Of a stretch of 64,000 bases of DNA, positions 1-8,687 are shown piece after piece. Numbering within the stretch: position 1 is the stretch's first letter; each line of letters opens with the position of its first letter. A program made the translations under genes and the position numbers. A model generated the notes under the pieces. That model was not told the DNA's origin. It did not search any database and was given only the letters and a program-made list of their open reading frames with translations. This stretch comes from a bacterium (GTDB taxonomy: Bacteria > Myxococcota_A > Bradymonadia > Bradymonadales > Bradymonadaceae): the NCBI GenBank assembly GCA_030427705.1, contig JAUIBR010000006.1, positions 124,001 to 188,000 of the forward strand, read 5' to 3'.

Positions 1-1
1 C

Positions 2-238
2 TTCTCAACCAGTGTGACGGGCGAACCTTTCACAGGAACAGTTCGAGTTTGGACTGGAGCAAAAATGGACGGCGGCGACGCGACCACCTGTTACAGCTGG
101 GTTCGCGCGGATAACACGACGACGGGTGCCGTTGGGAACCCCAGAAGCAATACTAATTGGCTGAACGATTCAGAAAATCAAATGGCAGCTTTGTGTGATG
201 AACAACACTACCTCTATTGCATCAGCCAACTTCCGTAG
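2..238 (+). CDS. C-terminal fragment of a secreted Cys-containing protein
   Basis: The frame is open from the left edge of the window and stops at 236-238, so only the last 78 residues are visible. The fragment has a Trp/Cys pattern (TTCYSWVR, then TNWLN, then AALCDEQHYLYCISQ) with the last Cys in an LYC motif four residues before the end. This spacing resembles the C-terminal lectin-like (DUF1554/endostatin-like) module found at the end of many secreted myxobacterial and leptospiral proteins. The family match is by eye. The N-terminus and any signal peptide lie outside the window. Confidence 0.55.
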   Translation, partial: FSTSVTGEPFTGTVRVWTGAKMDGGDATTCYSWVRADNTTTGAVGNPRSNTNWLNDSENQMAALCDEQHYLYCISQLP

Positions 239-295
239 TAAGTGGAGCCTCACCGTCCACTCAACAAAGACCGCCAAAACCATGCACGGGAGTTG

Positions 296-1210
296 TCAAA
301 TCGGCGGAATGGGAAATCCCGGATGCGCGATTGCGTTTTCGAAGTTCATCGAACTGGTGGCTGCATCCAAAACAATCGGTCCCCAGAAATGGCCTTTGCC
401 CACCGATTCTCGAGACCCCTCATCCAATAGTACGCCGTATTCGAACACCCGCACGGTGGCTACTGTTGGACCAAGGCCCTTGTCGTTGTAGTTGTAGACG
501 CCAATCTCAAATTGCCCCTGAGAACCGTCGAAGTCATGAATAATGACCTCCATGCCCAGGTCCGTTTCGTCCGTTTGGTGGCGAGCGATACCCCCATCGC
601 CCCAATCTGCGGTGGCGTTTCGCCAAAAGACATCTTCCGGGGCATTGTTCCAATACGTCGAACCCGCCCGGCGGTAGTGTAAGTCGAGGTCCGGCTTGCG
701 AACGCCGCCGTTCGGACTCGTCCATGTCAACTCGATTCGAAAGCGTGTTCCTGCTGATTTGTGGGCCAAAACGGTGGCGGTCGATGAATTGCACGTTTCG
801 CCCGCAGCGTTATCGATAACTTGGGCTTCAACCGTGTACTCGCCCACAGCATCGAAATGTAAAACCGAACTCGTTTCTTCATGAACGGGCGCTGCGTAAG
901 ACAATTCGGGTTTCTCAAGCAACACAAGGTTGGTTGAAAATCCGTCAGCGGTCTGTGTATCAAACGTCAGCTCCCCGCCTGGCAAGACGATGCGGCGGGA
1001 GATTGGCTCGACCCCATCGCTGTTACGAATCGCAACGTAAGCCAGCGGACATTCACGTTCCGGAATCTCCTCCAGTGTTTCGATGGGGGCTTCCGGGGCC
1101 GCTTTCTGTGCCGCCGATACAGGTACACCGGGTAGTACGAGAGGCTCGGGGTCTCCGCATCCCAATCCTGTGATCAAGAGCAGGCAACTCAGTTGGTAGG
1201 TCATCTTCAT
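296..1210 (-). CDS. Predicted lipoprotein with PKD-like and DLDLH-type domains
   Basis: A 304-residue exported lipoprotein. The signal peptide ends in a lipobox GLGC with Cys18. The N-terminal half has a PKD-like pattern (VGEYTVEAQVID) and the C-terminal half contains LTWTSPNGG...PDLDLHY followed by a VFWRNATADWG segment. That layout recurs in deltaproteobacterial lipoproteins of unknown function. The ATG at 1210 is chosen because AGAGG lies just upstream; a TTG directly before it (1213) is also in frame. The gene converges with the fragment at the left edge. Its specific role is unknown. Confidence 0.7.
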   Translation of the reverse strand: MKMTYQLSCLLLITGLGCGDPEPLVLPGVPVSAAQKAAPEAPIETLEEIPERECPLAYVAIRNSDGVEPISRRIVLPGGELTFDTQTADGFSTNLVLLEKPELSYAAPVHEETSSVLHFDAVGEYTVEAQVIDNAAGETCNSSTATVLAHKSAGTRFRIELTWTSPNGGVRKPDLDLHYRRAGSTYWNNAPEDVFWRNATADWGDGGIARHQTDETDLGMEVIIHDFDGSQGQFEIGVYNYNDKGLGPTVATVRVFEYGVLLDEGSRESVGKGHFWGPIVLDAATSSMNFENAIAHPGFPIPPI

Positions 1211-1342
1211 CAATGACCTCTACGAGCCAATCGCCGATTCAGGTGAACTCAATCACGGACCGAACGTTTGTCGATTGCCCTTGCCGTTGTGACCTGTTGC
1301 TGGGACTTTTGAATGAGATTCCCCAAAGATGTTGGAGCGGAA

Positions 1343-2464
1343 ATGACGTTTTACGGACCAGATTACGGACCATGGAAATTTGCTGATTTGGTGGACCCCT
1401 CAGCAGAACACTTGGAAGCAAAGGCCTTGATTGAGCAGTTCTGGAAGGAGTTTGAGGACGCGGCTCCGGAGATTACACGCCTTCTGGAATCGTCGAGTGG
1501 CGAGGCAGCGATAGACCTAATCCAAAAACTCAATCCGTTTGAGCTCTGTTTTGAATATGGTCGCCAAGACGGATGGGTTCTTAGATTCACAACGGAAGGA
1601 GACTATCCACAGCAGCCTTTCCTGAACGCGTTTGTTGACGCCGCTCCGGAATTGGATGGCTGGTCGTTTCGGTCGCACAGAGACGCTGACAGCGGATATT
1701 CTCTGCAACTGGTCGAAGCCCGCACTGGTGTTAAACTGAACAATCCCAAGCTGTTGGGCTTTCCCGGTGAAAACAGGTTCATGGATGTTGTTGTGCTACT
1801 GGACGCGAAACAGGTCGGTCCTGTGTCTGGGTCATCGGCTCCGTTAGTGTTGGTTGAGACACTACTCGGGGAGCACGACTTAGACGTTTGGATTGGAGAC
1901 ATCGAGGTCCGGCAAAGACCTGGTATCTTTGCCAAGTTCAGCAATCAACCAAAGGGGGAAGATATCCGCGCGTTGTCTTCGATGTTGGCGGCTCACAAGC
2001 AGAAGATTCGATATCCCGAAACACCTTGGAGTGAAGTTGACCTCGAGCAATTGGGGTGGAGTCTCATCGAAATGCGAGGACCCGCCGACGCAGCTGAATG
2101 GGACACCTTGATTGCAATCAGCACGCCCGCGCCGGAAATCGTGGTCGCTATGTTGAATGACCGATTCTTCAGTAAGCGATTTTCCAATCGCGATGAGCTC
2201 TTCGCACGATTCATTTTCGCAGACTTCATGGACACTGATCAGCGCGCAGAACTTGAAGATGAGGTTAACTCACGACTGCGAGCAGGTGGCGCTGGCTCAA
2301 CTCTTGGTGGCGGAACCGGCGTTGGCTCAACCCAAATATTCCTTGCTATGGAAGACGTTGCTGAATCGCTCAATGTTCTGCGAACAGTCGTCGCAGAGCG
2401 CGCCCTGCCAGGACCTGAGCTTAGATTCGCCGACGCCGATTTAGTGGGCGAAAGGCTTCTATGA
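1343..2464 (+). CDS. Conserved hypothetical cytoplasmic protein
   Basis: Function not recognised. No signal peptide or membrane segment is seen. The N-terminal domain has the pattern FELCFEYG...LRFTTEG...AFVDAAPELDGWSFRSHR, which resembles a family of uncharacterised bacterial proteins with a conserved AP-L-GW-FR core. A glycine-rich stretch (AGGAGSTLGGGTGVGSTQ) near residues 325-342 connects to a C-terminal segment that may pack as a small alpha/beta unit. The ATG at 1343 is preferred because GGAGCGG precedes it at good spacing; the in-frame ATG at 1313 lacks a clear ribosome site. It is convergent with the epimerase gene. Confidence 0.65.
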   Translation: MTFYGPDYGPWKFADLVDPSAEHLEAKALIEQFWKEFEDAAPEITRLLESSSGEAAIDLIQKLNPFELCFEYGRQDGWVLRFTTEGDYPQQPFLNAFVDAAPELDGWSFRSHRDADSGYSLQLVEARTGVKLNNPKLLGFPGENRFMDVVVLLDAKQVGPVSGSSAPLVLVETLLGEHDLDVWIGDIEVRQRPGIFAKFSNQPKGEDIRALSSMLAAHKQKIRYPETPWSEVDLEQLGWSLIEMRGPADAAEWDTLIAISTPAPEIVVAMLNDRFFSKRFSNRDELFARFIFADFMDTDQRAELEDEVNSRLRAGGAGSTLGGGTGVGSTQIFLAMEDVAESLNVLRTVVAERALPGPELRFADADLVGERLL

Positions 2465-2480
2465 CTCGTGGAATGTCAGA

Positions 2481-2558
2481 AACTGGCCGAAGGCCAAGAA
2501 AACTCGCGAAGCGAAAGAAAACTCGCGAAGCGAAAGACAACTTGCCGAAGGCAAAGAT
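2481..2558 (+). repeat. Mini-hairpin array A (four units, AAGANAACT linkers)
   Basis: Four head-to-tail units of 19-20 bp, each beginning AACT and ending AAGAN. The inserts are self-complementary with a GAA loop: TGGCC-GAA-GGCCA, TCGC-GAA-GCGA twice, and TTGCC-GAA-GGCAA. The stems differ in sequence but stay paired. The array lies between two convergent genes. Confidence 0.9.
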
Positions 2559-2561
2559 AAC

Positions 2562-2585
2562 TTTCAGAAACTACGCTTTCTGAAA
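2562..2585. terminator. Possible hairpin at the epimerase 3' end
   Basis: A 9-bp perfect inverted repeat, TTTCAGAAA (2562-2570) and TTTCTGAAA (2577-2585), with a 6-nt loop that includes the epimerase stop codon. It is AT-rich and has no long U tract, so termination is only a possibility. It directly abuts mini-hairpin array A. Confidence 0.4.
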
Positions 2586-3518
2586 CCACTCCCACATCTT
2601 CTCAACCCCACCCCGTATCGAGGTCTCCGGCGCATAGCCAAGCTCGGATCGTGACTTTGTGAGGTCGGCGTTTGTCAGTGGAACGTCGCCAGGCTGCATC
2701 GGAAGCTGCTCGATGTTTGCAGGCTTTCCAACAACGTCAGAAATTGTCTGTATTAACTCGCGCAGCAATACGACCTTGTCACCGCCCAGGTTGTACACGT
2801 TGTAGCCGTCCAGGTTCTCGATCGAGAGCATCACGCCCTGCACGATATCGTCGATGAACGTGTAATCACGACCGGTTGAGCCATCTCCGTACATCGGAAT
2901 CGTCTCCTCGTTGTCGATGATGCGCATGAACTTATGGATGGCCATCTCAGGCCGTTGCCGAGGGCCGTACACCGTGAAGAAGCGCAGGCAGGTGACGTCG
3001 CCACCATGAAGGTGAACATGCGTCCTCGCCAGGATTTCTAGGGCGAGTTTGCTGGCGGCGTAGGGGCTGACAGGCTCTTCAACTGGGTCGTGTTCAGCGA
3101 AGGGGACTTTCGTGTTGCCCCCATAGACCGAGCTGCTGCTGGCCAAAGCGAACTTGCTGACACCCGCAGCTCGCCCTTCTTCTAGCAGCACGCTCGTGCC
3201 GGTCACGTTGATATCGAAGTAGTGGGGCGCGAGCTCAATCGACGGTCGGACGCCGGCGACAGCGGCCAGGTGAAGCACAACGTCGATATTGTGGTCGGCA
3301 TAGATACGACGCACCGCTTCGCGGTCCCGGATGTCGTCTTCATAGAACGCAAACTCGCCATGACTACGCGCCCACTCGAGGTTCGATTCCTTACGCTCGC
3401 GCTCATACAGCGTCGACTCGAAGTTGTCGATGACCGCGACGTGCCAATCGCGCTTCAACATTTCGACAAGGCATGCGGAGCCGATGAATCCGGCGCCACC
3501 GGTTAGGAGTACGTTCAT
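2571..3518 (-). CDS. NAD-dependent sugar-nucleotide epimerase/dehydratase
   Basis: An extended short-chain dehydrogenase acting on a nucleotide sugar, most like UDP-glucuronate 4-epimerase or UDP-glucose 4-epimerase. The Rossmann motif GGAGFIG lies at the N-terminus (MNVLLTGGAGFIGS), VIDNF marks the NAD ribose-binding strand, LAAVAGV and SSSSVYG supply the catalytic Ser, and SPYAASK holds the YxxxK pair. Its length of 315 residues is normal for the family. The ATG at 3518 is chosen because it starts directly at the Rossmann strand. Upstream in-frame codons would be encoded by the 22-bp repeat array. The likely pathway is supply of sugars for surface polysaccharide; exact substrate not determined. 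Confidence 0.88.
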   Translation of the reverse strand: MNVLLTGGAGFIGSACLVEMLKRDWHVAVIDNFESTLYERERKESNLEWARSHGEFAFYEDDIRDREAVRRIYADHNIDVVLHLAAVAGVRPSIELAPHYFDINVTGTSVLLEEGRAAGVSKFALASSSSVYGGNTKVPFAEHDPVEEPVSPYAASKLALEILARTHVHLHGGDVTCLRFFTVYGPRQRPEMAIHKFMRIIDNEETIPMYGDGSTGRDYTFIDDIVQGVMLSIENLDGYNVYNLGGDKVVLLRELIQTISDVVGKPANIEQLPMQPGDVPLTNADLTKSRSELGYAPETSIRGGVEKMWEWFQKA

Positions 3519-3521
3519 TTT

Positions 3522-3620
3522 CGCTTCGCTCAAAGGGTTCGCTGTGCTCACCGATTTGGTTCGCGTTGCTCACCGATTTGGTTCGCGTTGCTCACCGATT
3601 TGGTTCGCGTTGCTCACCGT
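3522..3620 (-). repeat. 22-bp repeat array upstream of the epimerase gene
   Basis: Three copies plus a diverged fourth copy of a 22-bp unit. On the minus strand each reads GGTGAGC-AAC-GCGAACC followed by AAATC. The fourth has loop ACA, and a degenerate TTTGAGCGAAGCGAAA runs into the epimerase start codon. The same unit with loop AAA or ATA recurs at 27308-27377. GGT pairs with ACC and GC with GC, with GA opposite GA between them. Confidence 0.85.
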
Positions 3621-3785
3621 ACTACTACGTGTTTGCTTCGCGTTCCAGCTCGCAGGGCCCTGCTAGGTGTTTCAACCTGCCGCGCGACCTGCGACGCTCT
3701 GTCGACGCCAGGCAGTCCGAGAGATGCAGGTAGCAGTTCGTTTGTATACAGCATATGCTGTGCGCAAGTGCCCTAGGAACAACAG

Positions 3786-4742
3786 ATGTCAATATCGAGT
3801 GAGCAGTGGAATGTCGTCTTCGCTTTGACAGTGGTGTTGGCGACCGGATGTATCGACACGGCGCCAGAGTCCAACGTGCCCGAGAACAATTCGGACATAG
3901 AGGACATGCAGACCGCGGATATGTCAGTTGACATGACTCGTCCGACCGACATGGGTGATTTGGCTGACGTCGGTTTGGAGGATATGGAGTCTGATGCGAG
4001 AGTTGAGACGGTTGACGGAACCTCGGAGGCGCGTCGCCTGAACGGGTTATTTAACTTCGAAGGTTCTATCGCAGACGCGATTGGCAACCTGGAGTTTTAT
4101 AGCGTTGCCGTTCAATACGCGTCTGAGGGGGCGATTCCTCAAGGCTCGTTGGCGGTGTCGTTTGACGGGAATTTTCTAGCGGAAACTAACCAGTCCTTTC
4201 CAGACTTAACCAATCGGTTGGTTGTTGGAAGTTGGGTCCGCGATCAGACTCCCGAGAACAACTCGACTTGGGTCAGTCAGGGCGTCCAAGACATGTCAAA
4301 CGGTTGGTCCGTCGGTCGTATCGAACAGCAATTGGGCTGCCGTCTAGGCGATGGTCCCAATCTGGTCTTCACTGGAGTTGAGGTCGCTAACTTCAATGAC
4401 TGGAATCATGTCGTTTGCCAGTTCGACCTTTCCAATAATGCTGTCACAGTAACGGCTTTGGTCAACGGCATAGAAAGCGATCCGATTCAGCTGCAATATC
4501 GGGGTACTTCCGAGATTTTTCGACTAGGCTCTTGGTTCGATGATTCTGGATTCGCAGGCGAAATCGACGAGTTATTTGTCTCGACCGACCCTGGGTTGGG
4601 AACTGAAAACCTACGCAAAATATGGGCATGCGGCGTGAATGGCCTTGGTTGCCGTTGTTTGGCTGATTCGCCTGCCGAGTACGCCACATGCGGCGAGGCT
4701 GATTGCTCCACGCTCAGCGCATGCGCGGAATCAGACAACTGA
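3786..4742 (+). CDS. Lipoprotein with LamG/concanavalin A-like domain
   Basis: A 318-residue exported lipoprotein, lipobox LATGC with Cys22. An acidic Met/Asp-rich spacer (repeated DM/DMG words, about residues 35-75) leads to a LamG-type jelly-roll domain. This is seen from LNGLFNFEGS at the start, VGSWVRDQ in the middle, WNHVVCQFD, and the closing GEIDELFVS typical of this fold. The C-terminus is Cys-rich (CGVNGLGCRCLA...CGEADCSTLSAC). Such domains bind carbohydrate or matrix polymers on the cell surface; no ligand can be named. AGGAACAACAG precedes the ATG. It stands alone between a repeat array and a convergent lipoprotein gene. Confidence 0.78.
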   Translation: MSISSEQWNVVFALTVVLATGCIDTAPESNVPENNSDIEDMQTADMSVDMTRPTDMGDLADVGLEDMESDARVETVDGTSEARRLNGLFNFEGSIADAIGNLEFYSVAVQYASEGAIPQGSLAVSFDGNFLAETNQSFPDLTNRLVVGSWVRDQTPENNSTWVSQGVQDMSNGWSVGRIEQQLGCRLGDGPNLVFTGVEVANFNDWNHVVCQFDLSNNAVTVTALVNGIESDPIQLQYRGTSEIFRLGSWFDDSGFAGEIDELFVSTDPGLGTENLRKIWACGVNGLGCRCLADSPAEYATCGEADCSTLSACAESDN

Positions 4743-4766
4743 TCAGCCAGTAAGATCACGCTCAGT

Positions 4767-5615
4767 CTAGTGGAGGCGCGAGCCCGGAAGCGGTGCGCCA
4801 GGATATCGCGCGTTGACACATGTTCCGCTTCCTCCCCATCCGCCGTGTAAAGAAAAATCAGGCATGTCGCACATCGATTCAAAGTCGCGCTTCGCTCTGC
4901 CAGTCAAGTCTTGGGTGTGCATTATCCACAGACATGCGTGGGGATTGCACGCCACCTCAAACGTTGACCCCTTAAATCGCGGGTCAGCGTCCAACACGGC
5001 TTGCATTTTGGCGCGACTCGCTTTGGTTGCCTCGTCGTCAAACTCCGAATGTATCTCCGCTTGAACAAGTTCCATGCGTTCCTCGCGTGTGAACTGCGGA
5101 GGTTCGGACACAGCGTAGCCTGCATCGTCGGGGAGTAGCCTGCTACTGTTTGGCGATGAGAACTCGGGAAGAGGTAGCTTCGCGGTCCTGCTTCGCCCGT
5201 ACATGCAAAGCCCCAATCTCGATGGGCCTCCACGGCTCGTCATCATCGCGTGACCCTGCTCGAACTGTTCGCAGAATCCTGTGAATGCGTCTGCGGCTTC
5301 GTACTTGAGTTCGCTTGCATCCATCACCCAGACACATGCGTGTTTGCTACAGGTCACCCGAAACTTCCCCTTCACGAACTTCGGCTCTTTGTCCAAAACA
5401 GCCTGCATCTTCTGGCGGTGTTCTTCAGTCGCTTTGGCATCGATCTCGGCCATCACCGCGTCCTCAAAGAGCTTCACGAGCTCTGGGTGGGTTATCCGGT
5501 CCTCGTCATCGTCATCGTCCTGATCGCTGGCGCACTTCTCGACCACCTGCGGCTCACACTTGCATACAGGTGCTTGTTGCGCGCAGCCGCTTGTGGCGAG
5601 TCCCATGAGCAGCAA
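4767..5615 (-). CDS. Lipoprotein with duplicated HAC-motif module, start uncertain
   Basis: The protein contains a lipobox LATSGC followed by two tandem copies of an about 110-residue module. Both copies share KMQAVLD-DP/EP-F, then a strand with C-x2-HAC-W-M (SKHACVWVM and NPHACLWIM), then a later Cys. This is an internal duplication of an unknown domain. An acidic DDDDDEDR linker precedes module 1. The only standard start close to the lipobox is TTG at 5615, which leaves no basic n-region. The frame runs back without a stop through RRRKTW into an orphan MYXO-CTERM-like tail. I infer that a stop and a start codon were lost between two formerly separate genes. Confidence 0.6.
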   Translation of the reverse strand: MLLMGLATSGCAQQAPVCKCEPQVVEKCASDQDDDDDEDRITHPELVKLFEDAVMAEIDAKATEEHRQKMQAVLDKEPKFVKGKFRVTCSKHACVWVMDASELKYEAADAFTGFCEQFEQGHAMMTSRGGPSRLGLCMYGRSRTAKLPLPEFSSPNSSRLLPDDAGYAVSEPPQFTREERMELVQAEIHSEFDDEATKASRAKMQAVLDADPRFKGSTFEVACNPHACLWIMHTQDLTGRAKRDFESMCDMPDFSLHGGWGGSGTCVNARYPGAPLPGSRLH

Positions 5616-5745
5616 AACAGACCAAGTTTTTCGTCGACGGAACCCAAGCCCGAATAGTGCCAGAAACAGAAACGTCGGTGTGGGACTCGCTCCAACAGAT
5701 GAACAGCCGCCCGTATCGGTGTCTCCAGAGTTTGTTTCGACCCGG
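5616..5745 (-). pseudogene. Orphan MYXO-CTERM-like sorting tail (3' part of split gene)
   Basis: Read on the minus strand, this stretch encodes RVETNSGDTDTGGCSSVGAS, a hydrophobic helix (FLFLALFGLGF) and RRRK. That is a complete Cys-containing C-terminal surface-sorting signal like those ending the proteins at 32863-33897 and 57019-57637. It has no body of its own: upstream of 5745 the strand is antisense to the TonB receptor fragment. It joins in frame to codon GAT-AT at 34752 of the MYXO-CTERM-like gene if 5746-34752 is inverted. It is fused downstream, without a stop, to the lipoprotein at 4767-5615. Confidence 0.7.
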
Positions 5746-7983
5746 TCGACGTTGCCTAGTCCTGACCCAGAGCGACGCGTCGTCCCATTGGACATCTTCC
5801 CGACCGATGTCTTGGAATCGATCGCGGTCCAGAAGAACTACTCCGCAGATATGCCAGGCGAATTCGGCGGTGGTGTTGTGGAACTTCGCACCCGGCGTTT
5901 CCCGAATGAATTTGAGGCCGACGTGGGCATCAGCATTGGCTACCGCACCGGTTCGACGTTTAACAACGTGCCCCACTATCAAGGTGGTTCGCTCGACTGG
6001 CTAGGCATTGACGACGGGACGCGCGCGCTTCCAGACATCGTCGCCGACGCGTCTCAGAACTCGCCCCTGAAACCCGGCGACCGATTTTCAGGAATCGGAT
6101 ACTCCCCCGAGGAGCTCGAAGAGTTTGGTCAAGCGATGCCAAACACCTGGGCTCTGGAAGAACGTCTAATGCTGCCAAATATTGGCGTGAATGCGTCGAT
6201 CGGCGACAAATTCGGGCTCGGCGGTAAATGGAAGGCCGGATACCGCGTCGGCCTGACGTACTCGAACGACAACGCGTTCGAGGAGTCCACCGAGAGTTTC
6301 TACCGTGTGGGTACTGGCGGAGAACTGGAGCTTCGAAACAGCTACGACTTTGAGCGAGCCGTGAACGAGGTCGTGCTCGGCGGTATCCTCACGATGGGCG
6401 TCGAGTATGGCGATAACCACAAGATCGTCGCGACCACGCTCTTGGACCGAGTCTCAGACAACGCCGTACGAATCTACACAGGCTTTAACCGTGATGCGGG
6501 TGACCAAATTCGAGTGACGCGATACCGCTGGATCGAACGGCAATTGTTCTTCCAGCAGTTGAACGGCAACCACGTCATCGACCCGTGGAACAAGCTTGAG
6601 ATCGACTGGGGCTATGTGTTCTCGCAAGCAAATCGTGTCGAGCCTGACCGCAAAGAGACTCGATATGACCAGCGTAGCGATGGGCGGTATCGCCTGTCGG
6701 ACCGCCCGGAAGGCAACAGCCGATTCTACGCAGACCTGGTCGATAACAACCATGATGCCCACCTGGACTTCACCATCCCATTCAGCGTTTGGAACGAGCT
6801 CGAAGCCAAGGCGAAGACGGGCGTTCAGACCGTGTTTAAAAACCGCGAGGCTGAAGGCCGACGGTACAAGTACTTCGAAAACTCGGATGTGATTCAGGAC
6901 AACCCATCGCTGGCTGATGTGTTTTATCTGCCGCCCGAAGAGGCGTTTGCAGAAGAGAATATCGGTGTCGGACGCACGTTCCGGTTTGAAGAGAACACGC
7001 GCTCGACGGACAACTATCGCGCTGACCAGACCCTGTTGGCGGGATACGGCTTGGTTGACCTGCCGTTCACCAGCGCGTGGATGCTGAGCGCCGGCGCGCG
7101 CTTGGAGTACAGCAGTCAGAACGTCGAGACGTTTGAGCTCTTCAACCCCGACGGCGGCGTGATTCCGGCTGACCTAACCACCGTCGATGTACTGCCGTCA
7201 CTGACCCTGGGTTGGAAGTTCGCGGAAAGCCAACAACTACGTTTAGCCGGCGCTCGAACCGTCTCTCGCCCAGATTTCCGCGAGTTGTCGCCGCTGCTGT
7301 TTGACGATGTCGCAGGCGGTCGCGCCATTCAGGGTAACCCAGACTTGGAACGCGCGCTTATCACCCACGCAGACCTGCGATGGGAATGGTTCCCAAGCGC
7401 ACGCGAGCTGGTCTCGGCAAGTGTGTTCGCCAAACTCTTCGACAGCCCGATCGAGTCTGAATTGCAGCCAGGCGCGCAGCCTCTGTTGACGTTCCAAAAC
7501 GCCGAATCGGCCCAGAACTTTGGGGCCGAAGTCGAAACCCGCACGTTCTTTGGCTGGCTCGCCGACCCGCTGCGCGACGTCTTCCTGGCGTTCAATGTGG
7601 CGTACATCTACTCGCAGGTGACGCTGGCTCCTGGTGGGTCGCAGACCAACTCGGAACGCCCGCTTCAGGGCCAGTCGCCCTACGTCATCAATATCTCGAC
7701 CGGCTACGACAACGTCGAAAGCGGCACGAGCCTAACTGTCCTCTACAACACCGCCGGTCGCCGCATCTCGGCTGTTGGCGCACTGGGCGCGCCCGACACG
7801 TATGTCGAGCCCGTGCACAGCCTTGACGTCGTCTTCAAACAAGACCTTGGCGCGGGCCTCAAACTCACAGCAAAAGGCAGCAACCTATTGGATGCTGCCA
7901 TCGAGGAAACCCAGGGCGACAAGGTGTCGCGGACGGCGACGGTGGGTCGAAAGTTCTCGCTGGGTGTTGGGATGAGCTTTTGA
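5746..7983 (+). pseudogene. TonB-dependent receptor, C-terminal part (split by inversion)
   Basis: The last 745 residues of an outer-membrane TonB-dependent receptor. The fragment begins inside the plug domain at STLPSPDPERRVVPLDIFP, continues with VLESIAVQKNY and PGEFGGGVVELRTRR (end of plug), and then carries a full 22-strand-type barrel with alternating aromatic strands, ending in GRKFSLGVGMSF with the terminal Phe needed for BAM insertion. Signal peptide, TonB box region and first plug strands are missing. They are found on the opposite strand at 34753-35622. Upstream in-frame codons (5560-5745) are antisense to another gene. As arranged here it cannot make an exported receptor. Confidence 0.88.
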
Positions 7984-7989
7984 GCGCTT

Positions 7990-8203
7990 GCTTCGCTGCC
8001 CTTAGAATTCGCTGCGCTTAGAGTTCGCTGCGCTCAGAGTTCGCTGCGCTCAGATTTCGCTGCGCTCAGAGTTCGCTGCGCTCAGAATTCGCTGCGCTCA
8101 GAATTCGCTGCGCTCAGATTTCGCTGCGCTCAGATTTCGCTGCGCTCAGAATTCGCTGCGCTCAGATTTCGCTGCGCTCAGAATTCACGACTTCGTCGCT
8201 CAG
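7990..8203 (-). repeat. 16-bp tandem array, eleven units
   Basis: Eleven consecutive 16-bp units occupy 8008-8183 with no spacers. On the minus strand the unit is TCTGAGC-GCA-GCGAA with the base before it varying among T, A and C. Degenerate copies flank both ends. Each unit has GC-GCA-GC flanked by GA opposite GA, the same core as the other arrays. It starts just after the receptor stop codon. Confidence 0.92.
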
Positions 8204-8675
8204 ATCGGTCCTCGGTCAGGTAACACAGGTCGACACTGTTCTTTATTGATCGAATTCACTGCAATCAGGCGTAGGAACCGTAGCGTCGGGCAGGCGGCAG
8301 CAAGAGGCGGTGTGATGTCCGCGTGGACGCTTCGTGAACGGAGTTTGGCTTCTGCCAAACGAGTGAATCGACTGCGGCCAAAGCGGATATCGCCCGACTC
8401 GTAGCGAAGCCAAAAACCACGGAACTCTCTGTGGATCCTCACGGGCTTCGGTGGGCCCTCGGTGATAGGAAGCGCAATCTGCAATCCGACATACAACAAC
8501 ACCGTCTGCTCCCAAACTGATCCACGTCGCTGATAACTGGAAGCCTTGGCGGACCGCCCAGAATGTGCTCACAAATTGATCCATACCCATTGCTGGAAGC
8601 TGATACGAATCGCCCAAAGGCGATTACGGTATTATACTGCTGATATATTGCTTTATTTCACGATTTATCGGCATT
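8204..8675. other. Intergenic stretch without a recognisable gene
   Basis: About 470 bp between the 16-bp array and hipA. Short minus-strand frames of 100-124 codons exist but have no recognisable domain, start context or composition bias. The last 50 bp (8625-8675) are AT-rich and probably contain the hipA promoter. A degraded gene or element is possible; nothing specific can be named. Confidence 0.4.
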
Positions 8676-8687
8676 ATGATGCTGATT

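Noticed and set aside
5560-5745. Extended N-terminus of the receptor fragment
   Set aside because: The codons before 5746 are antisense to the sorting tail and lipoprotein and do not match any receptor segment.
8008-8183. CRISPR-like direct repeats
   Set aside because: Units are 16 bp with no unique spacers, no leader and no cas genes in the window.
8200-8617. Minus-strand frames of 100-124 codons upstream of hipA
   Set aside because: No recognisable domain, ribosome site or signal; they overlap each other in different frames.
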